Shown piece by piece: positions 54,714-63,784 of a stretch of DNA of 64,000 nucleotides. A program made the position numbers and the translations under genes. Origin of the DNA: Corynebacterium singulare (lineage in GTDB: Bacteria; Actinomycetota; Actinomycetes; Mycobacteriales; Mycobacteriaceae); the NCBI RefSeq assembly GCF_000833575.1, contig NZ_CP010827.1, forward strand, positions 1-64,000. The letters run 5' to 3'. Within the stretch, counting starts at the first letter, position 1. Each line of letters starts with the position of its first letter. The notes under the pieces are model-generated. The model ran no database searches. It saw nothing but the letters and a program-made list of their open reading frames with translations, and was not told where the DNA came from.

Positions 54714-56030
54714 CTAGTGCTCCTGCCCCAGGAAGCGATCTACTAGCGAAGAATACGCCTTCACAGTCAAATCCAAGTCTTCTAGGTAGAGGTGCTCGTC
54801 GTGGCTGTGCAGCTGCGAGTTCGCGCTGGCCATATCGCGGTCTTCTGCATGCAGGGCAAAGCCGTAGGCGTTGCCGCCGCGGCGGCGCGCCACGCGCAGG
54901 TCCGAACCACCCGTGGCCAACACCGGCAGCACTTCCTTATCCGGGAAGAACTCGTGGGCTGTCTCCTCGATGCAGCGCCACAGCTCAGTATCGGTGGAAG
55001 ACTGCGTGGCGTCCTCAGTAATAAGGTGCTCGATTTCTACCTCGTCGGCCATGTCACCAAGGGCGTCGCGCAGGAACTCGTCGAGCTCGTCTTGGGTCTG
55101 GCCAGGGAAGGGGCGGATGTCCATCTCCAGGTAGGCATGGGAGGGCAAAACGTTGATGGCGCCACCGGCGCGCAGCACCGTCTGGGAGATGGTGGTGTGT
55201 GAGAAGGCGTGGGCATAGGCGGCAAGGTTGCCGAATTGCTCGTAGTGGGTGGGGTCTGCGGAGCCGTCGAGAAGCGCGGCCTCCGTTTCCGGGTCAAAGC
55301 GGAAGGTCTTGACGAAGCCCTGCCATACCTCGTCTGTAGCCACCGGCGGCTCAGCCGCGGCAATGCGGCGCGCCACCTCACCAATCTTGACGATGGCAAA
55401 ATCCTTGCCAAACGGCGTTGAACCATGGCCGGCATCGCCGTGCACGTGTAGGCGGCGCTGGCCGGCGCCCTTCTCGCCCACGTTGAAACCCAGCGCGCCG
55501 GGCAGGTGGCTGCCGCCGGTCTCCGACAGGCAGTTGCGCACCGAGTACGCCTCCGGGTGGTGCTCGTCCATCCAGATGGAACCCAGGCCGCCGCGGGCCT
55601 CTTCGTCCGCCATGCCCACAAACGCCAGGGTGCCGCCGGGGTTGCCGCGCTTGGCCACATCCCTCGTTACCGCCGCCATCGTCGCCGTAATGAACAGCAT
55701 GTCCACCGCGCCGCGGCCGTAGAGCTTGCCGTCTTCGATAACGCCGTCGAAGGGCGGCTTGGTCCACTTTGGCTCGTCGACGGGCACGACATCCGTGTGG
55801 CCCATGAGGGTCAGCGGCTCCTTGTCCGGGTCGCCCGGAACGGTGGCGACGAGGGTGACGCGGCCCGGATGGGACTCGTAGCGCTGAATCTCCACCGGTG
55901 TCCCCTCGAAGAAGCGCTCCAGGGTGTCGGCGTTGCGAACCTCGTGGCCGGAATCCGGCGTGAGATCGTTGACGCAGGCATTGCGGATGAGCTCTTGGAG
56001 GAGGGCCAGGGTGTCGTCGTAGAGAGTCAT
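54714..56030 (-). CDS. M20-family metallopeptidase
   Basis: The 438-aa protein (ATG 56030, MTLYDDTLALL) has the M20 zinc ligands and catalytic residues in LMGHTDVVP, GRGAVDML and GMADEEARGG, the dimerisation domain with HVHGDAGHGSTPF, and a late LHSHDEHL. M20 enzymes hydrolyse dipeptides, acylated amino acids or related amides. No signal peptide from this start. It is divergent from bioB. Confidence 0.9.
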   Translation of the reverse strand: MTLYDDTLALLQELIRNACVNDLTPDSGHEVRNADTLERFFEGTPVEIQRYESHPGRVTLVATVPGDPDKEPLTLMGHTDVVPVDEPKWTKPPFDGVIEDGKLYGRGAVDMLFITATMAAVTRDVAKRGNPGGTLAFVGMADEEARGGLGSIWMDEHHPEAYSVRNCLSETGGSHLPGALGFNVGEKGAGQRRLHVHGDAGHGSTPFGKDFAIVKIGEVARRIAAAEPPVATDEVWQGFVKTFRFDPETEAALLDGSADPTHYEQFGNLAAYAHAFSHTTISQTVLRAGGAINVLPSHAYLEMDIRPFPGQTQDELDEFLRDALGDMADEVEIEHLITEDATQSSTDTELWRCIEETAHEFFPDKEVLPVLATGGSDLRVARRRGGNAYGFALHAEDRDMASANSQLHSHDEHLYLEDLDLTVKAYSSLVDRFLGQEH

Positions 56031-56077
56031 GGCCCTCAAGGGTAGTCCGCTGAAGGAAAAGGCGGCGATTTTCCACA

Positions 56078-56096
56078 ACTTGAACACCGTTCAAGT
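56078..56096. promoter_or_regulatory. BioQ-type operator upstream of bioB
   Basis: ACTTGAAC-ACC-GTTCAAGT is a perfect 8+3+8 palindrome, 12 bases before the bioB ATG. It contains TGAAC-N3-GTTCA, the type of site bound by the TetR-family biotin repressor BioQ in corynebacteria and mycobacteria. bioQ itself is not in the window. Confidence 0.8.
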
Positions 56097-56108
56097 AAGG
56101 TTTCTGTC

Positions 56109-57089
56109 ATGAGCATCGTAGATATCGCGCGTGACAAGGCCCTCGAACAGGGCATCGGCCTCAACCAAGAGGAACTCCTCCAGGTCCTCCAGATCCCCGA
56201 TGAGCAGCTGGAAGAGATCGCTGACATCGCCCACAAGACCCGTTTGAAGTGGTGTGGCCCGGACGTATCCGTGGAGGGCATCATCTCCATCAAGACCGGC
56301 GGCTGTCCGGAAGACTGCCACTTCTGTTCACAGTCCGGCCTGTTCGAGTCACCCGTGCGCGCCGCCCGCCTCAACATCCCGGAGCTGGTGGAGGCCGCGA
56401 AGAAGACTGCCAAGTCTGGTGCGACTGAGTTCTGCATTGTTGCCGCGGTGAAGGCCCCGGATGAAAACCTCCTGGCCCAGGTCGCCGAGGCGATCCCCGC
56501 CATCCTCGATGAGGTTGACATCGAAATTTCGCTGTCCCTGGGCACGCTCACCCTGGAGCAGGCGCAGCGCCTCAAGGACATGGGCGCCCAGCGCTACAAC
56601 CACAACCTGGAGACCTCCAAGTCCTTCTTCCCCAACGTGGTCACCACCCACACCTGGGAAGAGCGCAAGGAGACCCTCGACAACGTCCGCGCCGTGGGCA
56701 TGGAGGTCTGCTCCGGCGGCATCATCGGCATGGGTGAGTCCCTGGAGGACCGCGCCGAGTTCGCTTACCAGCTGGCCCAGATCGAGCCGTGCGAGGTTCC
56801 GATGAACTTCCTTGACCCGCGCCCGGGCACCCCGTTTGCGGATCGCCCCCTGGTCCCGCTGGGTGAAGCGCTGCGCGCGGTGGCCGCCTTCCGCCTGGCC
56901 ATGCCGTCGGTGACCCTCCGTTTCGCAGGTGGCCGCGAGCTCTCCCTCGGTGACGATGGCACCGAGCAGGGCCTCCTCGGCGGCATCAACGCGATTATCG
57001 CCGGCAACTACCTCACCACGCTGGGCAAGCAGATTGAGAAGGACGTCGACATGCTCGGCCGCATCGATCTGCCCATCAAGGCCCTCTAA
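56109..57089 (+). CDS. bioB: Biotin synthase
   Basis: BioB is a radical-SAM enzyme that inserts sulphur into dethiobiotin. The 326-aa protein has the [4Fe-4S] motif CPEDCHFC (Cys66, Cys70, Cys73), [12 protein letters not shown], and [14 protein letters not shown]. The palindrome directly upstream suggests biotin-dependent repression. The next gene begins at its stop codon (TAATG), so BioB and BsaP are translationally coupled. Confidence 0.97.
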   Translation: MSIVDIARDKALEQGIGLNQEELLQVLQIPDEQLEEIADIAHKTRLKWCGPDVSVEGIISIKTGGCPEDCHFCSQSGLFESPVRAARLNIPELVEAAKKTAKSGATEFCIVAAVKAPDENLLAQVAEAIPAILDEVDIEISLSLGTLTLEQAQRLKDMGAQRYNHNLETSKSFFPNVVTTHTWEERKETLDNVRAVGMEVCSGGIIGMGESLEDRAEFAYQLAQIEPCEVPMNFLDPRPGTPFADRPLVPLGEALRAVAAFRLAMPSVTLRFAGGRELSLGDDGTEQGLLGGINAIIAGNYLTTLGKQIEKDVDMLGRIDLPIKAL

Positions 57090-57355
57090 TGGCCCCTTCA
57101 CGGAGCGAGTCGACCGAGCTCGTCGCCGCGGTCCTCGCCGGGGAGGAACCACTGTTTCACCCCAACACCGGCAAGCCGCTCAGTGAGAATTTTCCGCTCC
57201 ACCCAGCGGCGGCGGCCGGCCTCGACGTGCCGCGCTACTGCCAGCTGTGCGGGCGCCGCATGGTGGTCCAGGTTCGCCCCGATGGCTGGAGCGCACGCTG
57301 CTCGCGCCACGGCGAGCTCGATTCTGACGATATCTACGAGGAGACGCTGGGCTAG
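57089..57355 (+). CDS. bsaP: Biotin synthase auxiliary protein BsaP
   Basis: This 88-aa protein has three cysteines in the core [16 protein letters not shown] and WSARCSRHG, suited to an iron-sulphur or zinc site. A small protein of this type encoded right after bioB in actinobacteria is needed for efficient BioB action and is thought to help restore its auxiliary iron-sulphur cluster. It overlaps bioB by one base. Confidence 0.88.
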   Translation: MAPSRSESTELVAAVLAGEEPLFHPNTGKPLSENFPLHPAAAAGLDVPRYCQLCGRRMVVQVRPDGWSARCSRHGELDSDDIYEETLG

Positions 57356-57369
57356 CTAGAGTGGGCGCC

Positions 57370-58293
57370 ATGGATCCCGCCGTCGCCCACGCCCACCAGT
57401 CCGCGCTGCGCTCGATCTCCCGCGTCGTCTCCGAAATAGCGACGCCGACACCACCGGAGCTGGCGCTTGCCGACGTCTCCCGCCAACTCCGCAACGGCAA
57501 CGTCATGGTCCTCACGGGTGCTGGCGTCTCAACGGAATCCGGCGTGCCGGACTATCGCGGGCCGCAAGGCTCGCTCAGCCGCCACCGGCCCATGACGTAC
57601 CAGGAGTTTCTCCACGATCCTTCCGCCTCGCACCGCTACTGGGCCCGCGCCTTTGTGGGCTGGCGCGTCATGAATGCCGCCGCCCCCAACCGCACGCACT
57701 ACGCGCTCGTGGAGCTTGAGCGCGCCGGGTTGCTTGAGGGCCTCGTGACCCAGAACGTGGACGGCCTCCACGAGGAGGCGGGCCAACGCAACCTCATTAC
57801 CCTGCACGGAGATATGCAACACGTGGTGTGCTTGAGCTGTGGTTATGAGGAGAGGCGGGCAGACTACGATGCCCGCGCCGCCGCGGCGAATCCGGGGTTC
57901 CTGCAGCGGTGGGTCGTGGATAAGGCGGACGTGAACCCGGACGGTGACGTGGCGCTGAGCAAGGAAGCGGTTGCGGAATTCGTGATGCCCGGGTGTGTGC
58001 GCTGCGGCTCGCAACGCCTCAAGCCGGATGTTGTGTATTTCGGCGAGCCCGTGCCCACCGCGAAGAAGGACGCCGCCTATGAGATGGTCGCGGCCGCCGA
58101 GTCTCTGCTGGTTGCGGGGTCCTCGCTGGCAGTCATGAGCGGGTTTCGCTTCGTGCTTGAGGCCAAGAAGCAGGGCAAGCGCGTGGCCACCATCAACGGC
58201 GGGCCGGGCCGCGCCGATGACCGCGTGGACACGCTGTGGCGCACCCAGGTGGGTCCGGCTTTCGATGCGCTTCTCGACGCCCTCGACCTCTAA
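57370..58293 (+). CDS. Sirtuin-family NAD-dependent protein deacylase
   Basis: Sirtuins remove acyl groups from lysines using NAD. The 307-aa protein has GAGVSTESGVPDYRG, TQNVDGLHEEAG (substrate and NAD site), catalytic His in LHGDMQHVVC, and zinc Cys pairs CLSC and CVRC. An N-terminal extension of about 45 residues precedes the core. ATG 57370 is preferred; GTG 57361 is possible. It overlaps the convergent hydrolase gene by 4 bases. Confidence 0.93.
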   Translation: MDPAVAHAHQSALRSISRVVSEIATPTPPELALADVSRQLRNGNVMVLTGAGVSTESGVPDYRGPQGSLSRHRPMTYQEFLHDPSASHRYWARAFVGWRVMNAAAPNRTHYALVELERAGLLEGLVTQNVDGLHEEAGQRNLITLHGDMQHVVCLSCGYEERRADYDARAAAANPGFLQRWVVDKADVNPDGDVALSKEAVAEFVMPGCVRCGSQRLKPDVVYFGEPVPTAKKDAAYEMVAAAESLLVAGSSLAVMSGFRFVLEAKKQGKRVATINGGPGRADDRVDTLWRTQVGPAFDALLDALDL

Positions 58294-59072
58294 TCGTTTC
58301 TCGCACCACTCGCCTCCGCGAGTTGCTCTAGGTCCTCCAGAATGATCCCGCACACTCGCTTGTCCATGGGCATGTCCTCGTGTCGGATGAGCGCGCGCCG
58401 CTCGACGTCTTGGACAAAGACATTGCGCACCTTCGGACCGGTGAGGAAACAGGTGGTGGGCGGGACCACGACGGCGTCGGACCGCGTGGCAATGCACGTA
58501 TAGCTCACGCCGGGTTCCACTTCGCTCTCGCGGTTCGTGGCCTCCACGATCTCGCTGCCGACGATTTGTTGCATGCCGGCGGGGCCGAACCAGCCGTCGA
58601 TAAGCGAGCGCACCACGTCCTCCTGGCGCTCACTCTTGAACAGGGGGCTGGCGATGCCGCCCTGCGTGGTGCCGTGGTTGGGCGCGCTGACGCACACGAC
58701 GTGGTGGACGCGCCCCGCGCCACCGTGCATGCGCATCCAGTAGCGCGCGAGCAAACCGCCCTGGGAATGGCCCACGAGGATGACCTTCTCAGCACCGGTC
58801 ACCGTCAGGACAGCATCAATGTAGGCATCCACCTGCCGCGCCGAATCCGGAATGGGGCCGGTGGCGCGCGTGCCGTAATCGGGGGCGAAGACCGCCCAGC
58901 CGGCCTCCCTCAGCATGCCGGCGAGGACCTGCCACACGCCCTTCGTGTCACACGTTCCATGGATGAGGATGACAGGCCAGGACCGTTCGGCGGTGGGGCG
59001 CGCGGACCAGTCGTCTTCACACACGCCGCGGGCGCGCATTCGGGCGCCGAGGGGAAGCGGGGGAGTGGACAT
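58290..59072 (-). CDS. Alpha/beta hydrolase, lipase-like
   Basis: The 260-aa protein has PVILIHGTCDTKGVW (oxyanion), nucleophile Ser in LVGHSQGGLLARY, and SAPNHGTT, features of bacterial triacylglycerol lipases. The acid is probably in ATRSDAVVVP and the His in IRHEDMPMDK. No signal peptide is visible, unlike its relative at 51532. Substrate unknown. Confidence 0.87.
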   Translation of the reverse strand: MSTPPLPLGARMRARGVCEDDWSARPTAERSWPVILIHGTCDTKGVWQVLAGMLREAGWAVFAPDYGTRATGPIPDSARQVDAYIDAVLTVTGAEKVILVGHSQGGLLARYWMRMHGGAGRVHHVVCVSAPNHGTTQGGIASPLFKSERQEDVVRSLIDGWFGPAGMQQIVGSEIVEATNRESEVEPGVSYTCIATRSDAVVVPPTTCFLTGPKVRNVFVQDVERRALIRHEDMPMDKRVCGIILEDLEQLAEASGARND

Positions 59073-59299
59073 GTGGATACATTTTACGCCTTTTGTGCCA
59101 CCCCGCTACACCCGAGCGGCGACGGGCCCGCCTTGTCACCTCCGGATCGCCCGCACCACTCCCTGCCTGTATGTACCGCCTTCTGCACATACGTTAAGGT
59201 TTGATTTCGCCTGTGACGGGGCGTTTCTTGAGCACACGGGCACCTTTTCTCAGTTCAGACCATTGCGCACGAAAAAATCTTTAAGGTATCCTTGCTGAT

Positions 59300-59725
59300 A
59301 TGTCTCTCCACCTTGAAGACCAGTTGTGTTTTTCGCTGTACCGTGCCGCGCGCTCGGTGATTCGCGCCTATGATCCCTTGCTCAAGGAGCTCGACATCAC
59401 CTACCCGCAGTACCTCATGCTCATGATTCTGTGGGAAGTTAAGGAGCCGATCACCCTGGAGGCCATGGAGGAGCGCCTCCAGCCGGAGACCGGCACCTAC
59501 GAAGGCCTCGTGCAGGGCCTGCAGGAGTCCGGCTTGGCCACCGTCGAAGACGGCAAGGTCACCATCACCCAGAAGGGCATTGACCTCGAACCGCGCGCGG
59601 TGTGCATCCCGGAGACCATCCTCAACGAGTACCGCCAGTCCGGCGTGGACCTTGTTGAGTTCCGCGAGTCCCTGGAGATTGTCCGCGACGCCGGAGACGC
59701 CTCCCAAATGGAGTATCCGCACTAG
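59300..59725 (+). CDS. MarR/OhrR-family redox-type regulator
   Basis: The 141-aa protein has the OhrR-type N-terminus LEDQLCFSLYRAAR with Cys10, the residue that senses organic peroxides in OhrR proteins, and a winged helix (ITYPQYLMLMILWEVKEPIT, QGLQESGLATVEDGK). No ohr gene is adjacent. The C-terminus is longer than in many OhrR proteins. It lies 10 bases upstream of amn, so it may be co-transcribed with it. Confidence 0.85.
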   Translation: MSLHLEDQLCFSLYRAARSVIRAYDPLLKELDITYPQYLMLMILWEVKEPITLEAMEERLQPETGTYEGLVQGLQESGLATVEDGKVTITQKGIDLEPRAVCIPETILNEYRQSGVDLVEFRESLEIVRDAGDASQMEYPH

Positions 59726-59735
59726 ACTGGCCGGC

Positions 59736-61139
59736 ATGACTGACCTGCAGCATGCCCACTCCGTCACCGAGGCGGTCAACCGCCTCTGCGAGCTCTATGA
59801 CAGCTCCTGCGATCTGGCGCGCGAAGCGCTGGCCTCGGGAGACCTCGACGCCTACCGTCACGTGGTCTACCCCAAGATCATCGTGCAGGTCCGCGACTGG
59901 AGCCCCATCGACCGCTCCGAACCCTTCGGTTATGTGGACCAGGAGGGCCGCTACTCGGCGGTCATTTCCAAGCCGTGGCTCATCCGCGGCTACCTGCTTG
60001 AGCAGCTGACCAGGCTGACCAGCAATTACCCCTGCGATATCTACGTGGGCCAATCGGATGAGCGCATCCCGCCGGAATACATCCGGGGTGCTGAACCCCT
60101 GCCGGAGAATCGTGGAGAGATTCCCCGTCCCACCTTGGATGCGGTGCACGATGGCATCGTCGATGGCGCGTGGAAGGCCTTCCACGGCAAGGAGAAGCCG
60201 CTGTTCCACTTTGGCCCGCAGCGCTTCGACATCGCCTGCGCGCGCATCGAGCACTACACCGGCATCGAGGTGAACTCGGTCCAGAAGTACATCCTGTTCA
60301 CCAACTATGCCATGCACACCACGGAGTTTGTGAAGTTCGGCCTGCGTGAGCTCGCGCGGGAGGATTCGCGCTACACGGCGCTGGTGTTGCCCACGGGGGA
60401 GACGATTCATCCCAATGACGCCGTGCTTCTCGACGTCGACGAGCTCACCCTCACCTCCCGCTACCAAATGCCGCGCTTCGACCTCATCACGGCAGGCGGC
60501 GATGGCATCACAATGATCAACATCGGCGTGGGCCCTTCGAATGCCAAGACCATCACGGATTGCCTGGCGGTGCTGCGTCCGGAAGCGTGGATCATGATCG
60601 GCCACTGTGCCGGGCTCGATGGCCGCATGCGCATTGGTGACCTCATCCTGGGCAACGCTTATCAGCGCGAGGACCACATCCTCGATGGCACCGTGGCTGC
60701 AGGTAATCCTATTCCCGCCATCCCGGAGGTTCAGCGCATGCTGGAGGCCGCCGTGGACTCGGTCTATGGCGAAGATAACTCGCTCATGCGCACCGGCACG
60801 GTTTTGTCCACCGATGACCGCAACTGGGAATGGCGCACCTCCCGCGATTTGTGGGAGTGGCTGCGCCACTCCACCGCCGTGGCCGTGGACATGGAATCCT
60901 GCACGTTGGCCGCCAACGGTTATCGCTATCGCATCCCCTACGGCACGTTGCTGTCGGTCTCGGACCTTCCGCTGCATGCCGTGCCCAAGCTTCCGGCCCA
61001 GGCGCAGGCCTTTTACTCCAACTCCAAGGAGGCTCACGTCATGTGTGCGGTCCGCGCGGTGGAGGCTCTGGCGGAAAACCCGGAGCGCCTGCGCACCCGC
61101 AAGTTGCGCCGAACGGTAGCGGAGGTTCCGTTCCGCTGA
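59736..61139 (+). CDS. amn: AMP nucleosidase
   Basis: AMP nucleosidase splits AMP into adenine and ribose 5-phosphate. The 467-aa protein has an N-terminal regulatory domain and a C-terminal phosphorylase fold with INIGVGPSNAKTITDCLAVL, MIGHCAGL and VAVDMESCTLAANGYRYRIPY. The ATG at 59736 is 10 bases after the MarR gene. A phosphoribosyltransferase gene follows, so adenine/purine salvage could be linked. Confidence 0.95.
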   Translation: MTDLQHAHSVTEAVNRLCELYDSSCDLAREALASGDLDAYRHVVYPKIIVQVRDWSPIDRSEPFGYVDQEGRYSAVISKPWLIRGYLLEQLTRLTSNYPCDIYVGQSDERIPPEYIRGAEPLPENRGEIPRPTLDAVHDGIVDGAWKAFHGKEKPLFHFGPQRFDIACARIEHYTGIEVNSVQKYILFTNYAMHTTEFVKFGLRELAREDSRYTALVLPTGETIHPNDAVLLDVDELTLTSRYQMPRFDLITAGGDGITMINIGVGPSNAKTITDCLAVLRPEAWIMIGHCAGLDGRMRIGDLILGNAYQREDHILDGTVAAGNPIPAIPEVQRMLEAAVDSVYGEDNSLMRTGTVLSTDDRNWEWRTSRDLWEWLRHSTAVAVDMESCTLAANGYRYRIPYGTLLSVSDLPLHAVPKLPAQAQAFYSNSKEAHVMCAVRAVEALAENPERLRTRKLRRTVAEVPFR

Positions 61140-61192
61140 GGTTGGCGGTTAAACTGGTGGAAATGACAACTCTGGCGAAGGAGACCTAGACG

Positions 61193-61708
61193 ATGAGCAC
61201 ACCGGATTGGTGGAACCCGGAACGCGAAAACCTGACGTGGGAGGTCTTCGGCGAGGCCAGCCGCTACCTGTCCCAGGAGATTGTGGATTCCGGCTGGTTC
61301 CCCGACCTCATCGTCGGTGTGGCCCGCGGTGGTCTCATCCCGGCCGGTGCCATCGGCTACGCCATCGGCGTCAAGGAAATGGGCGCGATCAACGTGGAGT
61401 TCTACACCGATATCGGCGAGACCCTCCCCGAACCCATCCTGCTCAACCCGCAGCTGGATACCGATTCGCTCAAGGACAAGAAGGTCCTCGTCGTCGATGA
61501 CGTCGCTGACTCCGGCAAGACCCTCGACCTCGTGGTGAATCTTCTGGAGAAGACCGCCTCTGAGGTCAAGTCCGCCGTCATCTACACCAAGCCCACCACC
61601 ATCTTCGAGCCAGACTTCTCGTGGAAGAAGACCGACCAGTGGATCAACTTTGCGTGGTCCGTCCTGCCCGTCATTACCCGCGATGGCTCCTACAAGGAAG
61701 GTCATTAA
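61193..61708 (+). CDS. Phosphoribosyltransferase, xanthine/guanine type likely
   Basis: The 171-aa protein has the PRPP-binding motif VLVVDDVADSGKTL and IVGVARGGLIPAGAI. Such enzymes convert a purine base and PRPP to the nucleotide. Exact base specificity is not certain. AAGGAGA before the ATG supports the start. The SulP gene starts at its stop codon (TAATG). Confidence 0.88.
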   Translation: MSTPDWWNPERENLTWEVFGEASRYLSQEIVDSGWFPDLIVGVARGGLIPAGAIGYAIGVKEMGAINVEFYTDIGETLPEPILLNPQLDTDSLKDKKVLVVDDVADSGKTLDLVVNLLEKTASEVKSAVIYTKPTTIFEPDFSWKKTDQWINFAWSVLPVITRDGSYKEGH

Positions 61709-63177
61709 TGCCAGAAGCCTCCGCCGGATCTTTCCGCGCGGCCTTCACCTCGCCCGCCCGCTTCCGCAAGGAAGTGTTTGGCGGGCTTGCTGTTGCGCTC
61801 GCGCTCATTCCGGAAGTTTTAAGTTTCTCCATCCTTGCCGGCCTGGACCCCAAGGTGGGTTTGTTTGCCTCCGTCATCATGGCGATGTCCATCGCCATCA
61901 CCGGTGGGCGCCCCGCCATGGTCTCCGCCGCGGCGGGCTCCGTCGCCGTGGTCATTGCGCCCTTGGCACATGAGCATGGCCTGCAGTACGTCCTCGTCAC
62001 CATCTGGATGGCGGGAATTCTGCAGGTGGTGATGGCGCTGTTGGGCGTCGCTAAGCTCATGCGTTTCATTCCCCGCAGCGTCATGCTGGGCTTCGTCAAC
62101 GCTTTGGGCATCCTCATGTTTACCGCGCAGCTGTCCCACCTGTGGAACGTGCCGTGGCTGGTCTATGCGCTCGTGGCGCTGGGCCTGGTCGTCATGGTGC
62201 TGTGGCCGCGGGTGACGACGGCTGTGCCCGCCCCGCTCGTGGCGATTCTCGTGGTCAGCGTGCTCACCGTGGCTTTCGGTTGGGATGTGCCCGACGTGGC
62301 GGACCAGGGCGAGCTGCCCACGTCGCTGCCTGGGTTCGTGATCCCGGACGTGCCGTGGACGATGGATACCTTCATGTTGTGCCTGCCCTATGCCCTCGGC
62401 GTGGCGCTGGTGGGTCTCATGGAGTCCCTGCTCACCGCCAAGCTTGTCGACGACCTCACCGATACCCACTCCGATAAAACCCGCGAATCCGTGGGCCAGG
62501 GCATTGGTAATATGCTGGCGGCTGCGATTGGCGGCATGGGCGTGTGCGCGATGATTGGCCAGACCATGATCAACGTCAAGGAATCCCAGGCCCGCACGCG
62601 CTTGTCGACGTTCCTCGCCGGCGTCTTCCTCCTCATCCTCATGCTCGTGCTGGGCGATACGGTGGGACGTATCCCCATGGCCGCGCTCGTGGCCGTGATG
62701 TTCATGGTGTCCTTCCACACGGTGGACTGGCACTCGGTGCGCACTCTGCACCGCATGCCGTTGGCGGAAACCATCGTCATGCTGGTGACCGTGGTTGGCA
62801 CGCTGGTGACGAACAACCTGGCCGTCGGCGTGGTCCTGGGTGTCGTGGCGGCGTCCGTGGCGTTCGCGCGACGGGTGGCGCACGTGGTGTCGGTTGACTT
62901 GGTGTCGAGTGAAGGTTCGACGGCCGTGTACGAGGTGCGGGGTCAGCTCTTTTTCGCCTCCTCGAATGATTTGGTGTACTCCTTCGACTACACCCTGCCG
63001 GTGAAGGAGGTCATCGTGGACTTCAGTCGGGCCGATATTTGGGACGCCTCGACTGTTGCGGTGCTCGACTCCGTGGAGAGCAAATACGCTGCGCGCGGAG
63101 TCACGGTGTCCTTCCGTGGGCTGGATGCGGGGAATGAGCAACGGTACCGCCGTTTGAGTCACGGATTGAAGACGTAG
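61708..63177 (+). CDS. SulP/SLC26-family anion transporter with STAS domain
   Basis: The 489-aa protein from ATG 61708 has 10-12 transmembrane helices with the family segments VALALIPEVLSFSILAGLDP and ITGGRPAMVSAAAGSVAVV, and a C-terminal STAS domain (about 400-485: LFFASSNDLVYSF, WDASTVAVLDSV). The family transports sulphate, bicarbonate or dicarboxylates; the substrate here is unknown. It is coupled to the phosphoribosyltransferase gene. Confidence 0.93.
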   Translation: MPEASAGSFRAAFTSPARFRKEVFGGLAVALALIPEVLSFSILAGLDPKVGLFASVIMAMSIAITGGRPAMVSAAAGSVAVVIAPLAHEHGLQYVLVTIWMAGILQVVMALLGVAKLMRFIPRSVMLGFVNALGILMFTAQLSHLWNVPWLVYALVALGLVVMVLWPRVTTAVPAPLVAILVVSVLTVAFGWDVPDVADQGELPTSLPGFVIPDVPWTMDTFMLCLPYALGVALVGLMESLLTAKLVDDLTDTHSDKTRESVGQGIGNMLAAAIGGMGVCAMIGQTMINVKESQARTRLSTFLAGVFLLILMLVLGDTVGRIPMAALVAVMFMVSFHTVDWHSVRTLHRMPLAETIVMLVTVVGTLVTNNLAVGVVLGVVAASVAFARRVAHVVSVDLVSSEGSTAVYEVRGQLFFASSNDLVYSFDYTLPVKEVIVDFSRADIWDASTVAVLDSVESKYAARGVTVSFRGLDAGNEQRYRRLSHGLKT

Positions 63178-63237
63178 TTCGAGAATCTTTCTGTATGGTG
63201 GGCATCACACAGACGGTTGATGCGAAAGGATTCACCC

Positions 63238-63720
63238 ATGGATGAGAAACTGCAGACCCTGTTGAATGACCAGGTCAACAACGAGTACGGCGCAGCTGCG
63301 ATCTACACCCAGCTGGCCTACGAGATGGCAAACCTGTCCTTTCCGGGGATGAGCGCATGGTTCTTCAAGCAGGCGGAGGAAGAGCGCGAGCACGCGGAGA
63401 AGTTTGCGGAGCACTTGCTGGACCGCGGCTACCGCGTGGAGCTGGAGACTATCGAGGTTGGCGCCGTGAAGGCGGCTACCCCGCTGGATGCCTTCGAGGC
63501 CTCCTTGGAGCACGAGCAGAAGGTTTCGGAGCAGATTCGTGAGATCGTGCGCACGGCCGATTCGGTGGGGGACCTGGATTCCCGCCAGCTGCTCAATTGG
63601 TTCCTCGATGAGCAGGTGGAGGAAGAAGCTAACGTATCGGGCGTCATTGACCAGCTCAAGCTTGTTGGCAACGACGGCGCTGGCCTGCTGAACATCGACA
63701 GCACGCTGGCAGAACGGTAA
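63238..63720 (+). CDS. ftn: Ferritin
   Basis: Ferritin stores iron in a 24-subunit shell. The 160-aa protein has the ferroxidase ligands in NNEYGAAAIYTQL, EEEREHAEKF (Glu, ExxH) and later Glu/Gln residues in LLNWFLDEQVEEE. GAAAGGA upstream supports ATG 63238 rather than the in-frame ATG 63217. No clear DtxR box is visible in the 60-base gap. Confidence 0.94.
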   Translation: MDEKLQTLLNDQVNNEYGAAAIYTQLAYEMANLSFPGMSAWFFKQAEEEREHAEKFAEHLLDRGYRVELETIEVGAVKAATPLDAFEASLEHEQKVSEQIREIVRTADSVGDLDSRQLLNWFLDEQVEEEANVSGVIDQLKLVGNDGAGLLNIDSTLAER

Positions 63721-63742
63721 CGAAGCCATATAATTTCGCGCG

Positions 63743-63784
63743 AATTCTCCCACAGCCCTCGCGGTTGATGGGAGAATTGCTTTT
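63743..63784 (+). terminator. Rho-independent terminator after ferritin
   Basis: AATTCTCCCA (63743-63752) pairs with TGGGAGAATT (63769-63778), then GCTTTT. It ends right at the next start codon. Confidence 0.85.

Noticed and set aside
59622..61037. A 471-codon open frame opposite amn
   Set aside because: Shadow of the well-conserved AMP nucleosidase gene.
63178..63237. DtxR iron box upstream of ferritin
   Set aside because: No sequence close to the TTAGGTTAGCCTAACCTAA-type palindrome is present.
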